Assembly: GCA_015068085.1 (NCBI GenBank)
Contig: SVLF01000006.1
Span: forward strand, 1-64,000
Length of the DNA: 64,000 bases
Source of the DNA: Oscillospiraceae bacterium
GTDB lineage: Bacteria; Bacillota; Clostridia; Oscillospirales; JAAYXM01
Direction: 5' to 3'
A program made the position numbers and the translations under genes. The notes below the pieces were generated by a model. The model saw nothing but the letters and a program-made list of their open reading frames with translations. It was not told where the DNA came from and did not search any database. Below are positions 10,595 to 19,418 of this stretch, piece after piece (the stretch's first letter is position 1; each line of letters opens with the position of its first letter).

Positions 10595-13210
10595 TCATTC
10601 AGCTTCACGCGCACGCTTTGCGATATCAAAAAGAACGGATATCGCTTCAAGCGGAGACAACGTGTTTACATCCATGTGCGCAAGCTCAGACAGAATGAGA
10701 TCCCCCTCGTGTGAGCGCACGCGCTCTTTCGGAATTACAAACTCAGGCTTTGTTATCGCCTTATCTTCTTCAAGGCTTTCGAGGATTTCCCTTGCACGGA
10801 GCGTCACGGAATCCGGGATTCCGGCAAGGCGGGCAACCTCTATACCGTAGCTGTCATCTGCACTTCCGCGCACGATTTTGCGCAGGAAGGTTATGTCAAA
10901 GCCGTGTTTTTTAACGGCGATGTTATAGTTTTTAACACCGTCAAGCTTGCCCTCAAGCTCCGTGAGCTCGTGATAATGGGTTGCAAACAGCGTTTTTGCG
11001 CCGATGCATTTTTTATCGGAGACATACTCTATAACCGCACGTGCAATTGCCATACCGTCAAAGGTGGATGTTCCCCTGCCTATTTCGTCGAGGATGATAA
11101 GGCTTCTTTTCGTTGCTTTTTTTACAATCTCGGAAACCTCGCTCATCTCAACCATAAATGTTGACTGACCTGAAGCAAGGTCATCGGATGCGCCTATTCT
11201 TGTGAAAATCCTGTCTACCACGCCGATTTCCGCACTTTTTGCCGGAACAAAGCAGCCGACCTGTGCAAGAAGCGTGATAAGCGCAACCTGGCGCATATAT
11301 GTAGACTTACCCGCCATATTAGGACCGGTAATTATCGCCATACGGTTATCGCCGCAATCGAGATGCGCGTCATTCGGAACAAAAAGCGAATCGCGCATTA
11401 CGCGCTCAACAACAGGGTGTCTGCCGTCCTTGATAACGATTTTAGAGCCGCAGTTCACCTTCGGTCTGTTATAGCCGTAGCGCGCCGATACAGACGCAAA
11501 GTTTACGATAACGTCAAGCGTTGCAAGCGCAGTTGATGTTTCCTGAATGCGCACGGTGTTTTCACACACGCGGTCACATATTCTGCGGAACATCTCATGC
11601 TCAAGGCGATAGAGCTTTTCCTGAGCGCCGAGAAGCTTCTCTTCAAGGATCTTAAGCTCTTCGGTTATGTAGCGCTCGCCTCCGGTAAGAGTCTGCTTTC
11701 TTATGTAGTGGTCCGGAACTTCGCCGAGGTTTGATTTTGAAATCTCTATATAATAACCGAAAACACGGTTATAGCCTATTTTCAGATTCTTTATTCCCGT
11801 TTTTTCCTTTTCACGGGCAGTAAGCTCTGCCATATAGCCTTTGCTGTCCTCCTGCATACGGCGAAGCTCATCGACATCTGCATTATATCCCTTGCGGATG
11901 ATTTTACCCTCTGTAATCGTTGTGGGCGGCTCATCGTCAATTGCTTCGTTTATAAGCGTGTACATATCTGCAAGAGCGTCAATCTTTCCGTTGAGGTCGC
12001 AAAGCAGCTTTGCATCAAATGCCCCAAGCTTTTCTTTTATTGCAGGTAAAGCCTCAAAGGTTTTGGACATTGCCACAAGGTCACGCGCATTTGCAATACC
12101 GTAAACAACGCGGCCGAGCAGTCGCTCAATATCGCGCACGAAGCGAAGGCTTTCGTTTAATTCCTCGCGCAGCATCGGCTCTGCAACAAGTGCGGCAACG
12201 CTGTCAAGTCTCTCATTTATATCATCAACCTTCATAAGAGGCTTGTCTATCCAGCTTTTGAGAAGGCGGCTTCCCATAGAGGTTTTTGTTTTATCTATCG
12301 CCCAGAGAAGTGAGCCTCGCTTTTCCTTACTCCGCATCGTCTCGCAGATTTCAAGATTTCTGCGCACGGACGGGTCAAGAAGCATATACTCCTCACGCGA
12401 GTAAAACTCCATTTTATTTATATGCGAAAGGTTTGTTTTCTGAGTCTGGTGAATATAGGCAAGAAGTGCGCCGGCAGCATTGACCGTCGGGCTGTTTTCC
12501 GCAAAGCCTACAGCAGACGGCTCACTCACTTTGAAATGCGCGCAAATGGCATCGCGGGCATTTTCAAGAGAAAAGCCTTCATCATAACCGCACTCAACAT
12601 TAATACGGAGATTTTTCTTCATATAGTCGCACGAAAAAGCGTCCAGAGAAAAATCAAAGTTTACAATTGCCTCACTCGGGGAAAACTTGACTATTTCACT
12701 GATAATCTGATCCTTAACATCGCTTCCCGAAAGCTCACAGCTTGACGCCGAGCCGGTTGAAATGTCTATAAAGCACACTGCGGCGCTCGTTCCGGCAACG
12801 TATATACTGCAGATATAGTTATTGCTGTTCTCATCAAGCATTGTGTTCTCAATGACAGTACCGGGAGTGACAACTCTTACTATATCACGGTGGACAAGCT
12901 TTTTACCTTTACCGGCATCCTCAGTCTGCTCGCATATTGCCACCTTATATCCTTTTGCGATAAGACGCGCAATGTAGGTCTCTGCAGAATGATACGGAAC
13001 ACCGCACATAGGCGCGCGCTCAGGCATACCGCATTCCTTGCCGGTAAGCGTAAGCTCAAGCTCACGCGAGGCGATGTTTGCATCCTCGAAAAACATCTCA
13101 TAAAAGTCACCGAGACGGAAGAACAGAATGCTGTCTTTATTCTGCTCTTTAATCTGGAGATATTGCTCAATCATCGGAGAATATTTCTGCTCACTCATAC
13201 CGTTACCCAC
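10595..13210 (-). CDS. mutS: DNA mismatch repair protein MutS
   Basis: 871 aa; FYEMFFEDA, GPNMAGKSTYMRQ, DEIGRGTSTFDG motifs. Confidence 0.97.
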   Translation of the reverse strand: MGNGMSEQKYSPMIEQYLQIKEQNKDSILFFRLGDFYEMFFEDANIASRELELTLTGKECGMPERAPMCGVPYHSAETYIARLIAKGYKVAICEQTEDAGKGKKLVHRDIVRVVTPGTVIENTMLDENSNNYICSIYVAGTSAAVCFIDISTGSASSCELSGSDVKDQIISEIVKFSPSEAIVNFDFSLDAFSCDYMKKNLRINVECGYDEGFSLENARDAICAHFKVSEPSAVGFAENSPTVNAAGALLAYIHQTQKTNLSHINKMEFYSREEYMLLDPSVRRNLEICETMRSKEKRGSLLWAIDKTKTSMGSRLLKSWIDKPLMKVDDINERLDSVAALVAEPMLREELNESLRFVRDIERLLGRVVYGIANARDLVAMSKTFEALPAIKEKLGAFDAKLLCDLNGKIDALADMYTLINEAIDDEPPTTITEGKIIRKGYNADVDELRRMQEDSKGYMAELTAREKEKTGIKNLKIGYNRVFGYYIEISKSNLGEVPDHYIRKQTLTGGERYITEELKILEEKLLGAQEKLYRLEHEMFRRICDRVCENTVRIQETSTALATLDVIVNFASVSARYGYNRPKVNCGSKIVIKDGRHPVVERVMRDSLFVPNDAHLDCGDNRMAIITGPNMAGKSTYMRQVALITLLAQVGCFVPAKSAEIGVVDRIFTRIGASDDLASGQSTFMVEMSEVSEIVKKATKRSLIILDEIGRGTSTFDGMAIARAVIEYVSDKKCIGAKTLFATHYHELTELEGKLDGVKNYNIAVKKHGFDITFLRKIVRGSADDSYGIEVARLAGIPDSVTLRAREILESLEEDKAITKPEFVIPKERVRSHEGDLILSELAHMDVNTLSPLEAISVLFDIAKRAREAE

Positions 13211-13215
13211 TTCGT

Positions 13216-14616
13216 TTAAATTAATTCACCGTACATTCCCCATTTTGAGGAATCGGTAATGCGTGCTTTTGTAAAAGTACCCACAAGGGAAGGCTCTCCC
13301 TTTACATAAACCGGACGGTTGCTTTCACACCTTGCAAGAAGGTTATATCCGTTCTGCTCCTCCTGAACGGCTTCAACAAGAACATCCACTTCTGCACCGA
13401 GAAGCTTTCTGCTTTTTTCTTCGGTCATGCTGTCCTGCAAATCAAAAAGGCGCTGAAAACGTGCCACCTTTTCACTGCGTGGGGTGGGGTCCTCCATCTC
13501 AGCAGCAGGCGTGCCGCTTCGCTTTGAATATATAAATACAAACAAGCCGTCAAAGCCGATATCGCGCGTAAGGCGCATTGTTTCTTCAAAATCATCATCC
13601 GTCTCACCGGGAAAACCGACTATAACGTCGCTCGTTACGGAAATGTCCGGCATTTTGCTTCTCGCATAAGAGACAAGCTCACGGTATTTCGTGCTGTCAT
13701 ACCGGCGGTTCATAAGAGACAGTATCCTGTCACTGCCCGACTGGAACGGCAAGTGAATGTGCTTTGCAACCTTTTCGCACTTTGCCATCGTATCAAACAG
13801 ACGCGGCGTTGCATCCTTCGGGTGGCTTGTCATAAAGCGTATTCTGAAATCGCCGGGGATGTCGTTTATCATTTCTAAAAGCGAAGAAAAATCCACGTTC
13901 TCATCAAGGTCATTCCCATAGGAATTTACGTTCTGCCCGAGAAGCGTTACATCGCGGCAACCCTCGCGCACCAGCGCCGCAACCTCGGCGACAACCTTTT
14001 TGGGATCACGTGAGCGCTCTCTTCCTCGGACGTAAGGCACGATACAATAGGTGCAGAAGTTGTTGCACCCATACATTATTGAAACCCACGCCTTTGTTTT
14101 GTCCTTGCGAAGCACGGGAAGCCCCTCTGCAATATATCCGTCAGACTTCTCGATATCAAACACGCGCTTTTCACCGGTCAATGCGCGGTATAAAAGCTCC
14201 GGAAAACGCGGCAGTGCGTGAACGCCGAAAACAAGCTTTACGTGCGGATAGCTCTTTTTAATTTTTTCCGCCATCTGCGGCTGCTGAACCATGCACCCGC
14301 ACACCGCAATAAGGCAATTTCTTTTTCTCTTGACGTGGATAAGCTGACCTACATTTCCGAGAACTCTCTGCTCTGCGTGCTCACGCACGGCACAGGAGTT
14401 AATAACAATAAGGTCGGCATCGTTTTCATCAAACACCTGAGTATATCCCATTTCCATGAGTATACCGCGGATAATCTCGCTGTCCGCCTCGTTCTGCTGG
14501 CAACCGTAAGTGTCAACAAATGCGGTGGGACTCTTTCCCGTATTTAAATCTGCCACAGCACGGATATATTCCTGCTGACGGCAAAGCATTTCTTCCGGAA
14601 GCTCTTTAACATTCAT
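13216..14616 (-). CDS. miaB: tRNA-2-methylthio-N6-dimethylallyladenosine synthase MiaB
   Basis: TYGCQQNEADSE, radical SAM CNNFCTYCIVPYVRGRE, TRAM domain. ORF track start 14706 lies in intergenic hairpins; MNVKELPEE start at 14616 preferred. Confidence 0.94.
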   Translation of the reverse strand: MNVKELPEEMLCRQQEYIRAVADLNTGKSPTAFVDTYGCQQNEADSEIIRGILMEMGYTQVFDENDADLIVINSCAVREHAEQRVLGNVGQLIHVKRKRNCLIAVCGCMVQQPQMAEKIKKSYPHVKLVFGVHALPRFPELLYRALTGEKRVFDIEKSDGYIAEGLPVLRKDKTKAWVSIMYGCNNFCTYCIVPYVRGRERSRDPKKVVAEVAALVREGCRDVTLLGQNVNSYGNDLDENVDFSSLLEMINDIPGDFRIRFMTSHPKDATPRLFDTMAKCEKVAKHIHLPFQSGSDRILSLMNRRYDSTKYRELVSYARSKMPDISVTSDVIVGFPGETDDDFEETMRLTRDIGFDGLFVFIYSKRSGTPAAEMEDPTPRSEKVARFQRLFDLQDSMTEEKSRKLLGAEVDVLVEAVQEEQNGYNLLARCESNRPVYVKGEPSLVGTFTKARITDSSKWGMYGELI

Positions 14617-14874
14617 AATTTTCAAAAATTCCCCATTCTTATGAATATATACATAATCACAGTGTATTATACCATAAGCGCAAGCGAAATGGTATAATGT
14701 AGCCATATTTTCCGGTTTCCGGCAAAGCCGGAGAGGAAAATGGCATTAAATCAGTATAATAACTGCTATTAGCAGTTATTATACCACATCTTGTGTCTGA
14801 TTTAAATACTTTTCTACAAAATTTTCAAAAAAATATTTTTTCTCAATTTATTGGAGAAAAGTTTTTATTATCTA

Positions 14875-14903
14875 TTGATTTGCTGCTTTCTTTTTGCTAT
14901 AAT
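14875..14903 (+). promoter_or_regulatory. Sigma-A-type promoter for ceramidase-like gene
   Basis: TTGATT-N17-TATAAT. Confidence 0.65.
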
Positions 14904-14938
14904 ACAATAAAATTCAGTTTCGAAAGAAGGACTGCTTT

Positions 14939-16276
14939 ATGAAAACAGGTTTTTCCAAAGTATGTATTAACCCGCCCTACGGTGCACCGATATGCGGATA
15001 TTATGAAGAACGCCTTGTAAAAGGAATAGCGGATGATTTATTCGTCCGCACAATTGCATTTGATGACGGCGAAAAAAAGGCTGTTGTTATCACGGTTGAT
15101 GTGTGCGAGCTTTCACAAAAATATTTTGACTCTATGAAAGATGCAGTTGCTTCTGCGTGCGACATACCACGCGAAGCGATATTTATAAACCTCTCCCACA
15201 CCCATACAGGTCCCGTTATCGGAAAGGACTTCGCATCAGAGCTTCGAAGCAGTGATGCCTATGACGAATTTTTCATCACAAGCGTTCGAGATGCGGCAGT
15301 TTATGCAATTGCAGATTTGAAAGAAACAGAAATTGAAACTGCCTGCGGACAGGCAAAGGGAATTTCCTTTATCCGCCGCTACAGAATGCGCGACGGCTCA
15401 GTCGCAACAAACCCCGGTGTCGGAAACCCTGACATTGACCACGCACTTGGAACGCCGAATGAAACGGTTAAGCTTGTAAAGCTTGTGCGTAAGGGCGGAG
15501 AGGATATCTTCATTGTCAGCTTTGGCACGCATCCGGATTCCGTCGGCGGGGAATATATCAGTGCAGACTATCCCGGTTATGTTTGCTCTACTCTCGAAAC
15601 GGCACTTCCGGGAACAAAATGCATGTTCCTCCAGGGCTTCCAGGGCGATGTAAACCACGTCAACCCTGCTCCGACCTCAGGCGAGAGTGCGATATCTGCA
15701 ATCGACTTTGACAGCGTTCCGCGAAGCCTTGCACACGCAAAGCACATGGGAAGAATAATCGCAGGGGCAGTTCTCGCTATCTGCTCAATCACAGAAAAGA
15801 TAAACGCAGATAAGATTTCGTATGCTTTTTCAAGAGTTGATCTTCCCTCACATCAGGAAAACGACAAGCTTGAAGAAGCAAAAAGGATCTGGACCCTTCA
15901 CGAAAACGGACGTGATGACGAGCTTCCGTATAAGGAAATGGAGCTTACAACCGTAGTTGCGGAAGCAAAGAGAATTGTAAAGCTTCAGAACGGTCCGGAG
16001 TCTTTCCCGTTTTATCTCTCTGCCGTCAAAATCGGCGAGCTTGTTTTTGCAGGAATCGGCGGTGAACCGTTCACAGAAATAGGAAACAGAATTGCGAATG
16101 CATCTCCGTTTAAAGAAACTATTCTCTGTGCTCTCACAAACACCTCGGGCGGATATATTCCCACAACGCAGGCATACAGCGAGGGCGGATATGAGGCAAG
16201 AAGCTCTTCCCTTGCCCCGGGCGGCGACGATATCATTGTCGAAGGTATGACAAAGCTTTTTGATGAGCTTAAATAA
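14939..16276 (+). CDS. Neutral/alkaline ceramidase-like N-terminal-domain hydrolase
   Basis: 445 aa; FSKVCINPPYGAPICGYYEERLVKGI...DDLFVRTIAFDDGEKKAVVITVDVCEL, NLSHTHTGP; paralogue of 58359..59705. No obvious signal peptide. Confidence 0.7.
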   Translation: MKTGFSKVCINPPYGAPICGYYEERLVKGIADDLFVRTIAFDDGEKKAVVITVDVCELSQKYFDSMKDAVASACDIPREAIFINLSHTHTGPVIGKDFASELRSSDAYDEFFITSVRDAAVYAIADLKETEIETACGQAKGISFIRRYRMRDGSVATNPGVGNPDIDHALGTPNETVKLVKLVRKGGEDIFIVSFGTHPDSVGGEYISADYPGYVCSTLETALPGTKCMFLQGFQGDVNHVNPAPTSGESAISAIDFDSVPRSLAHAKHMGRIIAGAVLAICSITEKINADKISYAFSRVDLPSHQENDKLEEAKRIWTLHENGRDDELPYKEMELTTVVAEAKRIVKLQNGPESFPFYLSAVKIGELVFAGIGGEPFTEIGNRIANASPFKETILCALTNTSGGYIPTTQAYSEGGYEARSSSLAPGGDDIIVEGMTKLFDELK

Positions 16277-16291
16277 ATAAAATAGCTTTAA

Positions 16292-16325
16292 AGCTGTGAC
16301 AGAAAATTTCCGTCACAGCTTTTTG
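16292..16325 (+). terminator. Rho-independent terminator
   Basis: AGCTGTGAC...GTCACAGCT followed by TTTTT. Confidence 0.8.
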
Positions 16326-16338
16326 CATAATTTATTTT

Positions 16339-16542
16339 TTAACTCGCTCCGCTTGTGATAAGCTCACCGCACAGCCTGCACGCACTTTGAGAATATTCCT
16401 TCAGCATCTCATTCGGTACGGTAAGCGCATTTGCCGGAATCACGCAAGAATTATTCTGCATGGCAAGCTCCAGCGCAAGAAACGTATCCGAAAGAAAAAC
16501 TATGTTATCAAGTATTTTTTCCAGTTGAAATAAATTTTCCAT
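16339..16542 (-). CDS. Small hypothetical protein (67 aa)
   Basis: ORF preceded on minus strand by GATAGGAGAATGAA Shine-Dalgarno-like sequence; no recognised family. Confidence 0.55.
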   Translation of the reverse strand: MENLFQLEKILDNIVFLSDTFLALELAMQNNSCVIPANALTVPNEMLKEYSQSACRLCGELITSGAS

Positions 16543-16602
16543 TTCATTCTCCTATCAAAAATGTATTTGACAGAGGAAGTCTGCATAGTGTATAATATTT
16601 AT

Positions 16603-16676
16603 GCTGACAGTTCTCCTGTCGGGATTAAGTAGAGTGTTTGTAACTTGTTCAGGGTCGCAATGCTCTACTTTTTTAT
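16603..16676 (+). ncRNA. Putative small RNA 1, convergent with RHH gene and antisense to leader of 67-aa ORF
   Basis: TTGACA(16567)-N18-TATAAT(16591) upstream; hairpin GACAG-TTCTC-CTGTC; terminator stem AAGTAGAG/CTCTACTT plus T6; homologous to 16950..17022. Confidence 0.6.
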
Positions 16677-16838
16677 TTCTTCGTAAACCTTTTCAATTCC
16701 TTCCATCACTATCTGATACTGCGTTTTTCCCGTTTCTGCACAACAAAAAGCAAGTTTTTCTTTATCTTCTTTTGTTGCACGAATTTTAATCTCGGTAGTT
16801 TTAGGATTTGACGTAGGTCTACCTGTCCGTGGACTCAT
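16665..16838 (-). CDS. Ribbon-helix-helix (CopG-like) small protein, copy 1
   Basis: Manual translation MSPRTGRPTSNPKTTEIKIRATKEDKEKLAFCCAETGKTQYQIVMEGIEKVYEEIKK*, 57 aa; GAGGTGG RBS upstream. Below ORF-track length cutoff. Confidence 0.82.
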   Translation of the reverse strand: MSPRTGRPTSNPKTTEIKIRATKEDKEKLAFCCAETGKTQYQIVMEGIEKVYEEIKK

Positions 16839-16949
16839 TTTTCCACCTCACTTTCGTTCACACAAAAGTCAAGAGTTTTTATTTTTGCATTATCTTCTCC
16901 TATCAAAAAATATATTTGACAGAATGCTACGCCTATATTATAATATTTA

Positions 16950-17022
16950 CAGACGGAGCTTTCTCTGTCGGGAAAGATAACAGCTACGAACTTTTAACAT
17001 GGGTAAGTGGCTGTTATTTTTC
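16950..17022 (+). ncRNA. Putative small RNA 2, convergent with RHH gene
   Basis: TTGACA(16916)-N17-TATAAT(16939) promoter; hairpin GACGGAG-CTTT-CTCTGTC; terminator stem ATAACAGC/GCTGTTAT plus U-tract; loop AACTTnTnnCAnGGGT shared with copy 1. Confidence 0.6.
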
Positions 17023-17194
17023 ATTTTTCGGCATTCATAAGCATGCGTATCCCTTGTCGAATTGCTTCACCTTTCGTTATTTCATGCTTTTTGCAGTATT
17101 CTTGCAGTTTTTTTTCAGTTTCTGCATCAAGCCTTATGCTATAACGAACATCCTTGGGATTTTCCGCTTTAGGTCTGCCCGTTCTTGGTGACAT
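17021..17194 (-). CDS. Ribbon-helix-helix (CopG-like) small protein, copy 2
   Basis: Manual translation MSPRTGRPKAENPKDVRYSIRLDAETEKKLQEYCKKHEITKGEAIRQGIRMLMNAEK*, 57 aa; TTGACT-N17-TATAAT and GAGGTG upstream on minus strand. Confidence 0.87.
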   Translation of the reverse strand: MSPRTGRPKAENPKDVRYSIRLDAETEKKLQEYCKKHEITKGEAIRQGIRMLMNAEK

Positions 17195-17280
17195 AATTTC
17201 ACCTCACTTTTTGCCACACCTATATTATAGTTTATGTCACGCAAAAAGTCAAGAGTTTTTTTCCTTTTTTTATTCATCAA

Positions 17281-17309
17281 ACCGGCGGTGCAAAATGCAC
17301 CGCCGGTTC
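17281..17309 (-). terminator. Hairpin downstream of PEPCK gene
   Basis: AACCGGCGGTGC...GCACCGCCGGTT perfect inverted repeat. Confidence 0.6.
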
Positions 17310-17327
17310 ACTTATTGCTTTATGAAA

Positions 17328-19109
17328 TTACTTATCAAGACGAGCCTTGAGAGCTTCGAGCTGATCATACATTTCCTTCGGCATTCTGTTGCCTACACTC
17401 TGAATCTTAGCATAGAACTCTTCGAGGTTTGCAGCATCCTCTTTCCAGAGCTGCGGATCAACGGAGAGAATCTCCTTAAGAACATCGAGAGTTACCTCAT
17501 CCTCGATACCCTCACGGTTGATGTCCTCAGCCTTCGGAACATAACCGATTGCTGTCTCGTCTGCGCCGATTTCATCATCGCAGCGCTTGAGGATCCACTC
17601 AAGAACGCGGAGGTTGTCACCGAATCCCGGCCAGAGGAACTTGCCGTCATCGCTTGTTCTGAACCAGTTTGTGTTGAAGATCTTCGGCTTCTTTGTGATC
17701 TTCTTGCCCATTTCAATCCAGTGGTTGAAATAGTCACCCATGTTGTATCCGCAGAACGGAAGCATAGCCATCGGATCACGACGAACAACGCCGACTGCAC
17801 CTGCAGCTGCAGCAGTTGTCTCGGAAGCCATAGCAGAACCTACGAATACACCGTGGTTCCAGTCAAATGACTGGTAAACGAGCGGAGCAGTTTTTGCACG
17901 GCGGCCGCCGAATACGATAGCAGAGAGCGGAACGCCCTTCGGGTTCTCGAATTCCGGAGAAATGCACGGGCAATTTGATGCCGGAGCTGTGAAACGGCTG
18001 TTGGGATGTGCACCCTTCTCGCCGGACTCGCAGTCCCACTTCTCGCCCTTCCAGTTAAGAGCATTCTTCGGCGGGTTCTTATCAAGACCTTCCCACCAAA
18101 CGGTGTTGTCATCAAGGTTGTGAACAACGTTTGTATAGATTGTACCCTTAAGGCAAGACTTAAGAGCATTCGGGTTAGACTTAAGGTTTGTTCCCGGAGC
18201 AACACCGAAGAAGCCTGCTTCGGGGTTGATAGCCCAGAGACGACCGTCATCACCAACACGAATCCATGCGATATCGTCGCCTACGCACTCAACCTCATAT
18301 CCCTTATCGAGGTATTCCTTCGGCGGAATAAGCATAGCAAGGTTGGTCTTACCGCAAGCAGACGGGAACGCTGCTGCGATATATTTTTTCTCTCCGCTCG
18401 GAAGCTTAACACCGAGGATAAGCATATGCTCTGCCATCCAGCCTTCGTTCTTGCCCTGATAGGAAGCAATACGAAGAGCAAAGCACTTCTTACCGAGAAG
18501 AACGTTGCCGCCGTAACCGGAGTTGATAGACCAGATTGTGTTATCCTGTGGGAACTGAACAATGTATCTCTCTTCAGGATCCATGTTTGCACGGCTGTGA
18601 AGACCGTGAACGAAATCAGCACTGTCGCCAAGGTTGTCAAGAACAGCCTTGCCGATGCGTGTCATGATAGCCATATTAAGAACAACATAGATAGAATCCG
18701 TAATTTCGATGCCCGGCTTCGCAAACGGAGAACCTACAACACCCATTGAGAACGGGAGAACATACATTGTCTTGCCCTTCATGCTGCCGTCGTAAAGCTT
18801 TCTGAGCTTTGCGTACATCTCAGCAGGATCCATCCAGTTATTTGTTGCGCCTGCCTCTTCCTTTGTGGGAGCACAGATGAAAGTACGGTCCTCAACGCGA
18901 GCAACGTCGTCAATTGCAGTTCTGTGGAGATAGCAACCGGGAAGCTTCTCTTCGTTGAGCTTATAGATTTCGCCTGTAGCGCAACCCTCTGCGCGGAGAG
19001 CCTCAAGCTGCTCCTCGCTGCCGTCGATCCAAACGATCTTATCCGGCTTGACAAGGTCAGCCATTTCGTTGACCCAGTCGTTTACAAATTTGTTTGTCGT
19101 TAAACTCAT
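17328..19109 (-). CDS. pckG: Phosphoenolpyruvate carboxykinase (GTP-type)
   Basis: FPSACGKTNLAMLIPP, ECVGDDIAWI, NPEAGFFGVAPGTN; start at MSLTTNKF preferred over ORF-track start 19139. Confidence 0.93.
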   Translation of the reverse strand: MSLTTNKFVNDWVNEMADLVKPDKIVWIDGSEEQLEALRAEGCATGEIYKLNEEKLPGCYLHRTAIDDVARVEDRTFICAPTKEEAGATNNWMDPAEMYAKLRKLYDGSMKGKTMYVLPFSMGVVGSPFAKPGIEITDSIYVVLNMAIMTRIGKAVLDNLGDSADFVHGLHSRANMDPEERYIVQFPQDNTIWSINSGYGGNVLLGKKCFALRIASYQGKNEGWMAEHMLILGVKLPSGEKKYIAAAFPSACGKTNLAMLIPPKEYLDKGYEVECVGDDIAWIRVGDDGRLWAINPEAGFFGVAPGTNLKSNPNALKSCLKGTIYTNVVHNLDDNTVWWEGLDKNPPKNALNWKGEKWDCESGEKGAHPNSRFTAPASNCPCISPEFENPKGVPLSAIVFGGRRAKTAPLVYQSFDWNHGVFVGSAMASETTAAAAGAVGVVRRDPMAMLPFCGYNMGDYFNHWIEMGKKITKKPKIFNTNWFRTSDDGKFLWPGFGDNLRVLEWILKRCDDEIGADETAIGYVPKAEDINREGIEDEVTLDVLKEILSVDPQLWKEDAANLEEFYAKIQSVGNRMPKEMYDQLEALKARLDK

Positions 19110-19418
19110 TGTGAATTTGCCCCTTTCGTAATTGTGCATTTTTTGCTATTTACTATTTTATTATGTTTTGACGCAAATATCAAGAGTAAATTGGAAGAAA
19201 AACAAAATTTTAACAAAAACTTTTTATTCATTTTGACTATAAATAAAAAAATCCATCGCAATTTTCGTGTTTTTGTAAAAAATTTCCAGTGGTTTTCTCC
19301 TCGTTTTTCTTCTTACGCCCATTTTATTATTTATCTTTTTCTTTTCGCCATACATTTCCCGTGAGGTTATTTATAAAAAACAGTATATACTCTACCTTGA
19401 AAGGAATGATAAAATAAT

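Noticed and set aside
13216-14706. Upstream start for MiaB in ORF track
   Set aside because: The first 30 residues derive from the intergenic hairpin region; MNVKELPEE at 14616 is the likely start.
17154-18749. 238-aa and 247-aa plus-strand ORFs opposite pckG
   Set aside because: Antisense shadow frames; no recognised motifs.
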